Shown: positions 6,580 through 16,373, numbered from the stretch's first letter. The stretch: DNA of 22,529 nt from Candidatus Hydrogenedentota bacterium (GCA_016934125.1 JAFGTL010000408.1:1-22529); one strand, 5' to 3'. Notes: a model not told the origin generated them from the sequence alone. Numbers and translations are program-made.

Positions 6580-7248
6580 CTACCGGGCGTTCTGGGGCGC
6601 CGGCGACACCTCGCCCGGGCCGCCCTCGGCCACAATGTCCACCCGCACCCCGAAGGTCTCCTCGAATAACCCCCGTTTCCGCATGCCGCCAAACAGATCC
6701 GCCGGGCTCGGCCGCGCCTGCTCCACGTACAGCCGAAACACCCCGCCCCGCCGCGCCACCCGGGCCACCCGCGTCCCGCCGCAGTGCGAGCGATCCAACC
6801 CGTCCGCGATCCGCAGAATGGACGCCAGCCGGCAGACCTCCGCTTGCTCGTCCCCGCGCAAATCGCCGTACACCTTGTGCCCCGGCGCCGGATGCGCCTT
6901 CCGGTGGTAACGCGCCACGCACGCGATCATCCGGCGCTCGACGGCGCTGAACCCGTCCAGCCGCGCCCCGAGGATCACGTCGCGCGAGCCCTTGTGGTGG
7001 GCGCCCGGGTTGTTCGTCCAGCCCGTGTCGTGAAGGAGCGCGGCCGCGGCCAGCCGGCGCCGCCCCGCGGCCCCCACCCCGTGCACGGGTTGCGTCGCGT
7101 CGAACAGGGCCAGGCTCAACGCGCACACCTGGAACGCATGCTCCGGCTCGGGATCGATGGCGCGGGCCAGTTCCTCCACCGCCACGAGCGCCGGATCCGC
7201 CCGCACCGCGGCGTCATCGATCCGTAGTTCCGCCTCAGGTTTCATCAT
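6580..7248 (-). CDS. Stand-alone HD domain protein resembling the C-terminal part of Ppx/GppA exopolyphosphatase
   Basis: A 222-residue HD-fold metal-dependent phosphohydrolase. It carries a full set of candidate metal ligands: His37, His73-Asp74 in LLHDTGW, His84-His85 in HHKGS, His115 in ARYHRK and Asp149 in IADGLDRSH. The strings ARYHRK and RIADGLDRSH, and the closing segment with LFEETFGVRV at 194-203, match the C-terminal HD-plus-tail region of bacterial exopolyphosphatases. The N-terminal ASKHA phosphatase domains of Ppx are absent, so the domain stands alone. In Ppx that region helps bind long polyphosphate; a free HD domain of this type could hydrolyse a phosphoester or nucleotide or act as a binding module. 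Start ATG 7248 is followed directly by a second ATG; GGAG lies ten bases upstream. It is the first gene of the putative HD-kinase-kinase-CHAD unit and is divergent from clpS. Confidence 0.85.
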   Translation of the reverse strand: MMKPEAELRIDDAAVRADPALVAVEELARAIDPEPEHAFQVCALSLALFDATQPVHGVGAAGRRRLAAAALLHDTGWTNNPGAHHKGSRDVILGARLDGFSAVERRMIACVARYHRKAHPAPGHKVYGDLRGDEQAEVCRLASILRIADGLDRSHCGGTRVARVARRGGVFRLYVEQARPSPADLFGGMRKRGLFEETFGVRVDIVAEGGPGEVSPAPQNAR

Positions 7249-7274
7249 CGCGCACCATCTCCGCGCCCTCGGGC

Positions 7275-7303
7275 ATCATAGCCTCGATCCGCCGCGCTGG
7301 CAA
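7275..7303 (-). promoter_or_regulatory. Sigma70-type promoter for the HD-kinase-CHAD cluster
   Basis: On the minus strand TTGCCA (7303-7298) and TATGAT (7280-7275) are separated by exactly 17 bases. Each hexamer matches five of six consensus bases, the best promoter in the window. Transcription would start near 7268, about 20 bases before ATG 7248. Confidence 0.6.
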
Positions 7304-7319
7304 GGCCCCGGCGGACTTG

Positions 7320-7328
7320 TGCTATGAT
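7320..7328 (+). promoter_or_regulatory. Extended -10 promoter for clpS-clpA-aat
   Basis: TGCTATGAT is an extended -10 element (TGn plus TATGAT). It places transcription start near 7335, about 50 bases before clpS. No good -35 is visible at 17 bases (GCAAGG, 7300-7305), which is tolerable for extended -10 promoters. The region where its -35 would lie overlaps the -35 of the opposing promoter. Confidence 0.4.
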
Positions 7329-7385
7329 CGAGAGGCGGCCGTGCGGTGCGGCCGGGCAACGGGCGGGCGTTGGAGAGGTGCGGCC

Positions 7386-7700
7386 ATGGCGGAGCGGGTG
7401 CCTGCGGCAGGACAGGAGGCCGCGACGGATGTCGCCGAGGAAATCGAGCGGCCGCGGATGTTCCGCGTGCTGATGCACAACGACGACTACACCACCATGG
7501 ACTTCGTCGTCGCGGTGCTGCGGGCCGTGTTCCGCCGATCGCCCGAGGACGCGGTGCGCATCATGCTCAACATCCACCACGAAGGCCTCGGCGTGTGCGG
7601 GGTGTATCCGGCCGAGGTGGCCGAAACGAAGATCGCCACCGTACACGAGCGATCCCGGGATCACGGATTCCCGCTCCGCTGTTCCATGGAGCCCGATTAG
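7386..7700 (+). CDS. clpS: ATP-dependent Clp protease adaptor ClpS
   Basis: A 104-residue adaptor that recognises N-terminal Phe, Leu, Trp or Tyr on proteins and hands them to ClpA. ATG 7386 follows GGAGAGG; the frame continues upstream to 7317 without family character. After a disordered 24-residue tail, the core shows HNDDYTTMDFV at 31-41 (Asn32, Asp33 and Asp34 line the N-degron pocket; Met38 is the gatekeeper) and NIHHEGLGVCGVYPAEVAETK at 62-82, the ClpS signature that includes the pocket histidine. The unstructured N-terminal tail of ClpS is known to engage the ClpA pore, and its length here fits. It is the first gene of a clpS-clpA-aat unit, with clpA starting 16 bases later. Confidence 0.95.
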   Translation: MAERVPAAGQEAATDVAEEIERPRMFRVLMHNDDYTTMDFVVAVLRAVFRRSPEDAVRIMLNIHHEGLGVCGVYPAEVAETKIATVHERSRDHGFPLRCSMEPD

Positions 7701-7716
7701 GAACGGATGAGCCCCT

Positions 7717-9957
<2,241 letters not shown>

Positions 9958-9993
9958 CGTGAGGGAAGATCGCCCCGCGCGATCCGGAACCCG

Positions 9994-10695
9994 ATGCCCA
10001 TATTCCGCCTGACAGATGAACTCGTGTTTCCCCGGCCCGAGTGGGCCGGCCCGGACGGCCTCCTCGCCGTCGGCGGCGACCTCCGCATCGAGCGCCTCCT
10101 CCTCGCCTACCGCACGGGCATCTTCCCGTGGTACGGCGAGCCCGATCCCATCCTCTGGTGGTCGCCCGACCCCCGCATGGTGCTGTTTCCGGACGAGTTC
10201 CACGTCTCCCGCCGGCTCCGCCGCGTCCTACGCAGCGCCCCCTTCTCGATCGCCATGGATCGTGCCTTCGACGAGGTGATCGACGCCTGCGCGGCCACGC
10301 GGTATCCCGGCCGCGAGGACACCTGGATCACCCCCGAGATGCGCGAGGCCTATTTCCGGCTCCACGAGGCGGGCTGGGCCCACTCCATCGAATGCCGGCG
10401 TGACGGCGCGCTGGTGGGCGGACTGTACGGGATCTCCTTGGGGCGGTGCTTTTTCGGCGAGTCCATGTTCTCGCGGGAAACGAACGCGTCGAAGGTGGCC
10501 CTCGCATCGCTCGTGGCCCACGCACGGGCCTGGGGCTTTGCCCTCATCGACTGCCAAGTCGAGTCGCCCCACCTCGAATCGCTCGGCGCCCGCCCAATCC
10601 CCCGCGCCGACTTCCTCCGCCTGCTTGCCGACGCCCTCGACGGCCCCGATCGGACAGGCCCGTGGCAGATCGAGGTGCCGCCGGATTCCGCGTAG
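9994..10695 (+). CDS. aat: Leucyl/phenylalanyl-tRNA--protein transferase
   Basis: A 233-residue enzyme of normal family length. It transfers Leu or Phe from aminoacyl-tRNA to the N-terminal Arg or Lys of proteins, creating the degron that ClpS reads. Family motifs are clear: an N-terminal PDGLLAVGGDL, the GIFPWY(G) and WWSPDPRMVL segments at 42-65, and the core GGLYGISLG plus FFGESMFSRETNASKVAL at about 142-168, which holds the conserved Glu and the Gly-rich acyl-binding pocket. ATG 9994 has a GGAA ribosome site. It begins 36 bases after clpA on the same strand, so writer (Aat), reader (ClpS) and unfoldase (ClpA) are probably co-transcribed. It is convergent with the metallo-beta-lactamase gene with a 21-base gap and no visible terminator. 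Confidence 0.95.
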   Translation: MPIFRLTDELVFPRPEWAGPDGLLAVGGDLRIERLLLAYRTGIFPWYGEPDPILWWSPDPRMVLFPDEFHVSRRLRRVLRSAPFSIAMDRAFDEVIDACAATRYPGREDTWITPEMREAYFRLHEAGWAHSIECRRDGALVGGLYGISLGRCFFGESMFSRETNASKVALASLVAHARAWGFALIDCQVESPHLESLGARPIPRADFLRLLADALDGPDRTGPWQIEVPPDSA

Positions 10696-10716
10696 CGCCC
10701 CGGCCGATTCCCGCGC

Positions 10717-11571
10717 CTATTCGTACTCGAGCACGAGCCCGACGCCCACCTCTTCGAGCCGGGCCGCGCCGGCCAGCGCCACTTTCGCATCGAGGCTGGT
10801 GCAATGGCACGCGTGAAGCGCGCGCAGGCCGAGCCCGCCGATGTACTCGAGCGTCCCGCCCATCTGTTCGCAATTCCCGCCCTGCAGATGGAGCCCGCCG
10901 ATGATGTCGACCACCCGATCCTCCCCGGTGAGCCGTTTGGCCTGATCGACGATGTTGCAGATCCCGGCGTGGGCGCAACCCACCACCAACACCAAGCCGT
11001 CGGGCGAGGTATACGCCAGGCCGGTGTCGTCCGGGACGTGATCGTCGACGACGTAGTCCTCATCCTCCTCGCCGGCCGGCGCCAACTGGCCAATCGGGTT
11101 TCGACCCTCGAAGGAGTTCCGCCGATCGATGCCCCCGAGGAACAGAAGCCGCTCGGTGAGTCGAACCGGCCCCTCCGAAAGATGGAGATCAAAATGGCGG
11201 GCCAGTTTGTCCGCCGAGAACGGCGAGCCGATCTCCGGCAGGCCGCCGAGGTAGCGCGTCGTGAGGGCCTCGGGATGGGCCACCAGCACGGGCCGCTTGA
11301 AGGGAATGCCCTCGATCGTCGACTCGAGGTAGAGGCGCAGCAGGGCGGTCAGGCCCCAGGTATGATCGAGATGGCCGTGGGAGAGGACAATGTAGTCGAG
11401 ATCGCGGAGACCGAGGCCCATGCGCGTGGCATTGCTCAGAAACACATCCGAGTAGCCCACATCGAACAGCACCCGGACGCCCGCGTCCTCGATGAGGTAC
11501 GACACCCCCGGTTCCGCGTAGAAGTACCGATCCGTCAGGGTGTTGTTGTCCACGAGCACCGTCAGCTTCAT
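10717..11571 (-). CDS. Metallo-beta-lactamase fold hydrolase (COG1237-like)
   Basis: A 284-residue MBL-fold protein. ATG 11571 is preceded by AGAGGGGAAG and the usual opening strand (MKLTVLVDNNT); upstream codons in the same frame are antisense filler. The metal motif is SHGHLDHTWG with His65, His67, Asp69 and His70; His201 in VVGCAHAG and His256 in ACHCT complete the expected ligands, and His228 in GGLHL is conserved in this group. The layout VLVDNNT...LFDVGYSD.FLSNA...LDYIVLSHGHLDH is that of the archaeal and bacterial family annotated as 7,8-dihydropterin-6-yl-methyl-4-(ribofuranosyl)aminobenzene-5'-phosphate synthase-related proteins. True substrates of the bacterial members are not known, so I assign only hydrolase. 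It is the last gene of the V-type ATPase transcript, 49 bases after the EIIA gene. Confidence 0.88.
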   Translation of the reverse strand: MKLTVLVDNNTLTDRYFYAEPGVSYLIEDAGVRVLFDVGYSDVFLSNATRMGLGLRDLDYIVLSHGHLDHTWGLTALLRLYLESTIEGIPFKRPVLVAHPEALTTRYLGGLPEIGSPFSADKLARHFDLHLSEGPVRLTERLLFLGGIDRRNSFEGRNPIGQLAPAGEEDEDYVVDDHVPDDTGLAYTSPDGLVLVVGCAHAGICNIVDQAKRLTGEDRVVDIIGGLHLQGGNCEQMGGTLEYIGGLGLRALHACHCTSLDAKVALAGAARLEEVGVGLVLEYE

Positions 11572-11620
11572 ACGCTTCCCCTCTGCCGACGCGCCCCGCC
11601 CCCGCCGCCGGCACAGCCGC

Positions 11621-12115
11621 TCAACTCCCGCCCCGCAAGTCGAAGAACACGTCCCCCTCTTCCTCGCGTTCGATGAGCTGCAGCACCGCATCCGCATCGG
11701 GCGCGGCCAGCAACGCCTTCCGGAATTCGCCGTTTCCGAGCAGGTGCGCGATGCCCGCCAGCGTGCGCACGTGGGCCTGGAACCTCTCCTTGGGCAGCAC
11801 GAGGAGGATGATGAGCTGCGCCGGTTGCCCGTCCAGGCTCTCGAAGGGGATGCCGTGCGGCGCGATGCCGAGCGCGCCGACGATGTCGTCGATCTGGCTC
11901 GAACTCCCGTGGGGCAGCGCCACGCCATGCTCCATGCCCGTGCTCATCGAGCGCTCGCGCTCCATGACGGCCCCGACCACGTGATCGCGCAACGACAGCG
12001 GAATCTCGTGGGCGTCGGCCAGCAGATCCACCAGTTCCTCGATGGCTTCGGTTTTCGTCTGCGCTTCGAGTTGGGTTTTCACCAGTCCCTCGCGCAGGAT
12101 CTCTCCCAACAGCAT
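11621..12115 (-). CDS. PTS EIIA domain protein (fructose/Ntr type)
   Basis: A 164-residue protein consisting of one PTS EIIA type-2 domain. The phosphorylation site is His69 in GVALPHGSS, preceded by the typical R(S/E)xSTGxxxG pattern (RERSMSTGMEHG, 53-64). The rest fits the fold, with LIILLVLPKE at about 101-110 and a C-terminal helix (LLAAPDADAVLQLIER). No EIIB, EIIC, HPr or EI gene is in the window, so it is more likely a regulatory PtsN-like protein than part of a sugar transporter. ATG 12115 lies three bases after the stop of the ATPase D subunit, with GGAG in the D-gene tail, which makes co-translation with the ATPase operon very likely. It may set ATPase or ion transport to the cell's phosphorylation state, as PtsN does for potassium systems; that link is inferred. 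Confidence 0.88.
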   Translation of the reverse strand: MLLGEILREGLVKTQLEAQTKTEAIEELVDLLADAHEIPLSLRDHVVGAVMERERSMSTGMEHGVALPHGSSSQIDDIVGALGIAPHGIPFESLDGQPAQLIILLVLPKERFQAHVRTLAGIAHLLGNGEFRKALLAAPDADAVLQLIEREEEGDVFFDLRGGS

Positions 12116-12118
12116 GGC

Positions 12119-12772
12119 TCACACACTCCCAACGCCGGCCTCGCGGGCCGATCTCCTCGCCTTGATTCGCTTCAACCGGAACCGCTCCTCCCGCTCGCGC
12201 TCATCGAGCGCCCGGGCGATGGCCCGTACATCGTCCCGCAGCCGCGGCAACAGATGATCCTGCAGCGCGTTGATCCGCCGGCTCACCGTGCGCACCTCGT
12301 CGCCCAGGATCTGCAAGTTCGCCTCCACGGGCGCGCACCGGATCAACTGCTCGATCATGCCCTCGGCCGCCTCGGCCGCCTCGATCACGTGCGATGAGCA
12401 GTCCAACTGCCCAAGGCCCCGCTCGTCCACCTCCCGCACCAGCCCGCCGCTCTCCACCTCCGACAGGGGCAGGCCCCACACCTTCTTCTGCTCGACGCGC
12501 ACCGGCACCTGCCGCCGGCCCGCGGCCCCCGCTGCACGCACCTCCGGCGTGCCTCGCACGGCCCGCGCCAGGGCCAGTGCCGCCCCGGCCGCCCGGCCCC
12601 GCCGGTGCAGTTCCTCGCGAAGGGCCCGCAGCTTGCGCGCCCGTTCGATCAACTCCTTGAGCAGCGCCTCGCGCTTCCCCTTGAGCAGGGCAACACCGTC
12701 CGCGGCCAGCTTGATCTGCGCCCGCCGCGCCAGCAGGTTCATCCGCGTCGGCGCTGTCGTATCGAGACTCAC
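12119..12772 (-). CDS. atpD: V/A-type ATP synthase subunit D (central stalk)
   Basis: A 217-residue protein of the V-type subunit D family, the long antiparallel coiled-coil that forms the rotating shaft inside the A3B3 head. The opening MNLLARRAQIKLAADGVALLKGKRE at residues 11-35 matches the family hallmark (P-T-[KR]-x-x-L-x-x-[LK]-x-x-L-x-x-A-x-x-G-x-x-L-L-K-x-K-R-[DE]). The second helix ends with the conserved run RRINALQDHLLPRL before a basic tail. GTG 12772 is a plausible start with AAGGAT nine bases upstream; the internal Met11 is an alternative. It lies 43 bases after the B gene and is the last structural ATPase gene before the EIIA gene. The symbol follows V-type usage and must not be confused with F-type atpD (beta subunit). 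Confidence 0.9.
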   Translation of the reverse strand: MSLDTTAPTRMNLLARRAQIKLAADGVALLKGKREALLKELIERARKLRALREELHRRGRAAGAALALARAVRGTPEVRAAGAAGRRQVPVRVEQKKVWGLPLSEVESGGLVREVDERGLGQLDCSSHVIEAAEAAEGMIEQLIRCAPVEANLQILGDEVRTVSRRINALQDHLLPRLRDDVRAIARALDEREREERFRLKRIKARRSAREAGVGSV

Positions 12773-12815
12773 GATTCCGATCCTTCACAACACGGCCGGA
12801 TGCCGCGTTCCTTCC

Positions 12816-14270
12816 TCACCCGACGAACGGCGACGGCACACCGTCCTCCATGATCTCGCAATAATACCGATCGATCAGATCCTTGTTGATTCGCGTCAGT
12901 TCCTCTTTGGGAATGAGCGCAAGCAGCCGCCACCCGAGGCCCAGCGTCTCGTCAATGGTGCGGCGCACGTCGCCCTGACCGATCAACTGGCTCTCGAATT
13001 CCTGGGCGAACTGGAGGTACTTCCGATCGAGATCGCCGAGGGCGTCCTCCCCGACAATGGACATCAGCTTGCGGATGTCGCGGCCGTGAGCATAGCAGGC
13101 GTACAACTGGTTGGCAAGATCGCGGTGGTCGGCCCGCGTCAAGCCCTCGCCGATCCCGTTATTCATGAGCCGCGACAGGCTCGGCAGCACGTCCACCGGC
13201 GGGAACAACCCCTGCCGGTGGAGCGCCCGGCTCATGACGATCTGCCCTTCCGTGATGTAGCCCGTGAGATCGGGGATGGGATGGGTGATGTCATCGTCGG
13301 GCATGGATACCATCGGGATCTGCGTCACCGACCCCCGGTTCCCCCGCAGCCGGCCCGCCCGCTCGTAGATGCTCGATAAATCCGTATACATGTAGCCCGG
13401 ATACCCCCGGCGCCCGGGGATTTCCTCACGCGCGCTCGACACCTGCCGGAGCGCCTCGCAGTAATTCGTCATGTCCGTCAGCACCACGAGCACCTGGAAC
13501 CCGTGGTGGAACGCCAGGTATTCGGCCGCCGTCAGCGCGCACCGCGGCGTGAACAGCCGCTCGATGGCCGGATCGTTGGCCTTGTTGATGAAGGCAACCA
13601 CGCGCGCCCCCTGCCCGCTCTCGCCAAACGAGCGCAGGAAGAAGGCCGCCTCCCGCTCCGTGATGCCCATCGCCCCGAACACCACCACGAATTCCTCGGC
13701 ATCGCTCTTCGTCGCCGCATGCCGGACGATATGGCGCGCCAACCGGTTCGCCGGCAGGCCCGCGCCGAAGAAGATCGGCAGTTTCTGGCCCCGCACCAGC
13801 GTGTTGAACCCGTCAATGCAGGACAGGCCCGTCTCGATGAAATCGCGCGGCTTGTCGCGGGCCACGGGGTTGATGGCCGCGCCCATGATGTCGAGTTCCT
13901 CGTCCGGCAGCACCGGCGGCAACCCGTCAATCGCCTCGCCGAGCCCGTTGAACCGCCGCCCGATCATATCCCTCGACACGCCGAGCCGGGCCGCATCGGC
14001 CCGGAGCGACACCGAGGTGCGCTCGATGTCGACGCCCTGGGTGCCCTGCAATACTTGGACGACGGCGTGGGTGGTGCTCGTCTCGAGCACCTGCCCCTGC
14101 CGGACGGCGCCGTCGCCGAGGACGAGATCGAGAATGGCGCCGGTGGCGAAGCGGTGCCCGTCTTTCAGGAACACGAGCGGCCCCGAGACGTAGCTCAGAT
14201 CCCAGTATTGCCGGTGGAGCAGATCGCGCGCCCCCCCGCCTCCGCTCGGCTTTGTCTCCATGCTCTCCAT
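12816..14270 (-). CDS. atpB: V/A-type ATP synthase subunit B (non-catalytic head subunit)
   Basis: A 484-residue regulatory subunit of the A3B3 head. The segment equivalent to a P-loop reads FFGAGLPANRL near 167-177 and lacks the GKT of the catalytic subunit, as usual for V-type B. Other family markers are VFGAMGITEREAAFF (187-201), TDMTNYCEALRQVS, GRRGYPGYMYTDLSSIYERAGR and the C-terminal LGWRLLALIPKEELTRI. Length is normal. ATG 14270 lies three bases after the subunit A stop, with GGGAAATAGGGA as the ribosome site; a second in-frame ATG follows at 14261. It alternates with subunit A around the ring and contributes to the nucleotide-site interfaces. The symbol follows V-type usage. Confidence 0.95.
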   Translation of the reverse strand: MESMETKPSGGGGARDLLHRQYWDLSYVSGPLVFLKDGHRFATGAILDLVLGDGAVRQGQVLETSTTHAVVQVLQGTQGVDIERTSVSLRADAARLGVSRDMIGRRFNGLGEAIDGLPPVLPDEELDIMGAAINPVARDKPRDFIETGLSCIDGFNTLVRGQKLPIFFGAGLPANRLARHIVRHAATKSDAEEFVVVFGAMGITEREAAFFLRSFGESGQGARVVAFINKANDPAIERLFTPRCALTAAEYLAFHHGFQVLVVLTDMTNYCEALRQVSSAREEIPGRRGYPGYMYTDLSSIYERAGRLRGNRGSVTQIPMVSMPDDDITHPIPDLTGYITEGQIVMSRALHRQGLFPPVDVLPSLSRLMNNGIGEGLTRADHRDLANQLYACYAHGRDIRKLMSIVGEDALGDLDRKYLQFAQEFESQLIGQGDVRRTIDETLGLGWRLLALIPKEELTRINKDLIDRYYCEIMEDGVPSPFVG

Positions 14271-14273
14271 TCC

Positions 14274-16046
14274 CTATTTCCCGGCCGCCTCGGCGGCCAT
14301 GGCCCGGATCTGGGCGATCACCTCGTCTTTCCGGGCGGCAAATCCATCGCTCGGCGCGTCGCGCAGTCGCGCCAAGTCCTCGCGAACCGGCAAATCCAGA
14401 AGCCGATCCAGCATGGCCCCGTCGTCAAGGAGGGCGCGGCATTTCTCGTAGAACACGAGCACCGTATCGAGCAATCCGCCCGTCTTTTCGAGGCTCGAAT
14501 AGGCGTCCGAATCCGAGAAGGCGTTCTGCTGCAGGAACACCTCGCGGATCAGCTTCGAGGCCTCGAGCACGAGCCGCTCGGCGTCTTGCAGGGCGTCCGG
14601 CCCCACCAGTTGCACCACCTCCTGGAGTTCGGCATCTCGCTGGAGGAGGCGCACCGCGTCCCGGCGGCGCTCGCACCAGCCCTCGGGCCCGTGCTCGCGA
14701 AACCAGCCGTCCAACTCCTCGTCGTAGAGCGAATAGCTCCGATTCCAGTTCACCGCCGGGTAGTGGCGCCGGTAGGCGAGCGACGCGTCCAGCGCCCACA
14801 GGGCGCCCGCCACCCGCAGCGATGTCTGCGTCACGGGCTCGGAGAAATCGCCGCCCGGCGGCGACACGGCCCCCACCAGCGTCAGCGAGCCCTGCCGCGC
14901 CTCGCCGTTGCCCGCGCACACGACGCGCCCCGCGCGCTCGTAGAACTCCGAGATCCGCGCCGCGAGATACGTCGGATACCCCTCCTCGCCGGGCATCTCC
15001 TCGAGCCGCGACGCGATCTCGCGCAACGCCTCCGCCCACCGCGACGTGCTGTCCGCCATTACCGCCACGTCGTAGCCCTGATCGCGGTAATACTCGCCAA
15101 TCGTGACGCCCGTGTACACCGACGCGTCCCGCGCGGCCACGGGCATGTTCGACGTGTTCACCACCAGCACCGTCCGGCCCATGAGCGACGCGCCCGTCCG
15201 CGGATCCTGCAGTTCGGGGAACTCGGACAGCACGTCGGCCATCTCGTTGCCCCGTTCGCCGCACCCGACGTACACGATGATGTCCGCGTTGCAGTATTTC
15301 GACAGCGTCTGCTCGACCACCGTCTTGCCCGTGCCGAACCCCCCCGGCACGATGGCCGTGCCCCCCAGCGCAATCGGGAACAGGCAATCGAGCACCCGCT
15401 GGCCCGTGAGAAACGGCCGATCGGACGCCAGCTTCGCCCCGGCCGGCCGCGCCGCCTTCACCGGCCACCGCTGCATCATGCTCAGCCGCGTGCCGTCCTC
15501 GAGCTCGACAATCGGCTCGTGCACGCGATACGCGCCCGGCGCCACAACGGAATCCACCCGGCCCGCCGTGCCCGGCGGCGCGAGAATCCGTTGCTCAATC
15601 GTCGCCGTCTCCTGCACCGTGCCCAGCACATCGCCCCCGGCCACCGCGTCGCCCGCGGCCACCTGCGGCGCGAACGCCCACGTCCGATCCCGATCCAGCG
15701 CAGCGGCGCTCAGCCCCCGGCCCACGAGATCGCCCGACAACTCCCGCAGGGCGGGCAGCGGCCGTTGGATGCCGTCGAAGGTCTGTCCGAGCAGGCCCGG
15801 GCCCAGTTCCACCACGAGCGGCGCGCCCGTGCCCACCACCGGCTCGCCCAGGCCCATGCCCGCCGTGTCCTCGAACACCTGCGCGAACACCGTGTCCCCG
15901 TCGATCCGGATCACCTCGCCCATGAGCGCGGCCCGGCCCACGCGCACGATCTCGCCCATGGCCACGCCCGGCATCCCCGTGGCCGACACCATCGGCCCTG
16001 AGATGCGCGTCACCGTTCCGGCGCGTTCTACTGTCGTTGCCTCCAT
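14274..16046 (-). CDS. atpA: V/A-type ATP synthase subunit A (catalytic)
   Basis: A 590-residue catalytic subunit that hydrolyses or makes ATP in the cytoplasmic head. It opens with the V-type beta-barrel domain (VTRISGPMV...GEIVRVG), followed by the non-homologous bulge region characteristic of A-type subunits (about 115-185). Walker A is GGFGTGKT at 235-242 (Lys241) and CGERGNEMA (262-270) holds the catalytic glutamate. Later markers are VVNTSNMPVAARDASVYTG, ADSTSRWAEALREI and EEGYPTYLAARISEFYERAGR. ATG 16046 has GGAG nine bases upstream and sits six bases after the F gene. It is the largest gene in the head portion of the operon. No odd features are seen. Confidence 0.96.
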   Translation of the reverse strand: MEATTVERAGTVTRISGPMVSATGMPGVAMGEIVRVGRAALMGEVIRIDGDTVFAQVFEDTAGMGLGEPVVGTGAPLVVELGPGLLGQTFDGIQRPLPALRELSGDLVGRGLSAAALDRDRTWAFAPQVAAGDAVAGGDVLGTVQETATIEQRILAPPGTAGRVDSVVAPGAYRVHEPIVELEDGTRLSMMQRWPVKAARPAGAKLASDRPFLTGQRVLDCLFPIALGGTAIVPGGFGTGKTVVEQTLSKYCNADIIVYVGCGERGNEMADVLSEFPELQDPRTGASLMGRTVLVVNTSNMPVAARDASVYTGVTIGEYYRDQGYDVAVMADSTSRWAEALREIASRLEEMPGEEGYPTYLAARISEFYERAGRVVCAGNGEARQGSLTLVGAVSPPGGDFSEPVTQTSLRVAGALWALDASLAYRRHYPAVNWNRSYSLYDEELDGWFREHGPEGWCERRRDAVRLLQRDAELQEVVQLVGPDALQDAERLVLEASKLIREVFLQQNAFSDSDAYSSLEKTGGLLDTVLVFYEKCRALLDDGAMLDRLLDLPVREDLARLRDAPSDGFAARKDEVIAQIRAMAAEAAGK

Positions 16047-16052
16047 CCGCGA

Positions 16053-16373
16053 TCACTCCAACCGAATTTCATAACCCACCGCCGGCCGCACCACCTCGGC
16101 CACGTACGCGTCCACCGCCGAGTCTTCCTTGTCGAACAGCGGGCAGTACACCACCAGCGGCAGATCCCTGCGCCGCGCCAGCCGATCGCGCATCGCCTCG
16201 GAAAACCCCTCCGCAAACGTCTCCTGCACGATCACCACCCCCGCCTCGCTCTCGAGGTGGCGCGCCAGCGTTTCCTCGGCCTCCTGGGCGTCGGCCGCCT
16301 CGTCCACCGCGATGCCGGCCAGCTCGAACTGGATGGCCAGGTGCCCCTCGGCGATGGCGATCAGATCAGGCAT
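16053..16373 (-). CDS. atpF: V/A-type ATP synthase subunit F
   Basis: A 106-residue protein of the V-type F (NtpG) family, which binds the central stalk D subunit and modulates ATP hydrolysis. The Rossmann-like pattern is visible: MPDLIAIAEGHLAIQFELAGI at the N-terminus, VVIVQETFAE near 46-55 (the family's typical I-x-[IV]-x-E motif) and LPLVVYCPL near 71-79. Its ATG overlaps the stop of subunit C by eight bases (ATGCCTGA) with GGGAGGAG seven bases upstream. Length is typical. Confidence 0.88.
   Translation of the reverse strand: MPDLIAIAEGHLAIQFELAGIAVDEAADAQEAEETLARHLESEAGVVIVQETFAEGFSEAMRDRLARRRDLPLVVYCPLFDKEDSAVDAYVAEVVRPAVGYEIRLE

Noticed and set aside
6410..7126. N-terminal extension of the intact kinase, open in frame to 7126.
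   Set aside because: It overlaps the HD gene in another frame and lacks family character; ATG 6409 has an ideal GGAGG.
11572..11928. N-terminal extension of the MBL-fold gene into the EIIA gene.
   Set aside because: The MBL fold begins exactly at ATG 11571 with a ribosome site, and the extension is a shadow of EIIA.
13503..16001. Very long plus-strand open frame (over 800 codons) opposite the ATPase A and B genes.
   Set aside because: It is antisense to two clearly homologous genes, is Arg/His/Pro-rich with no domain, and is explained by high GC depleting stop codons.
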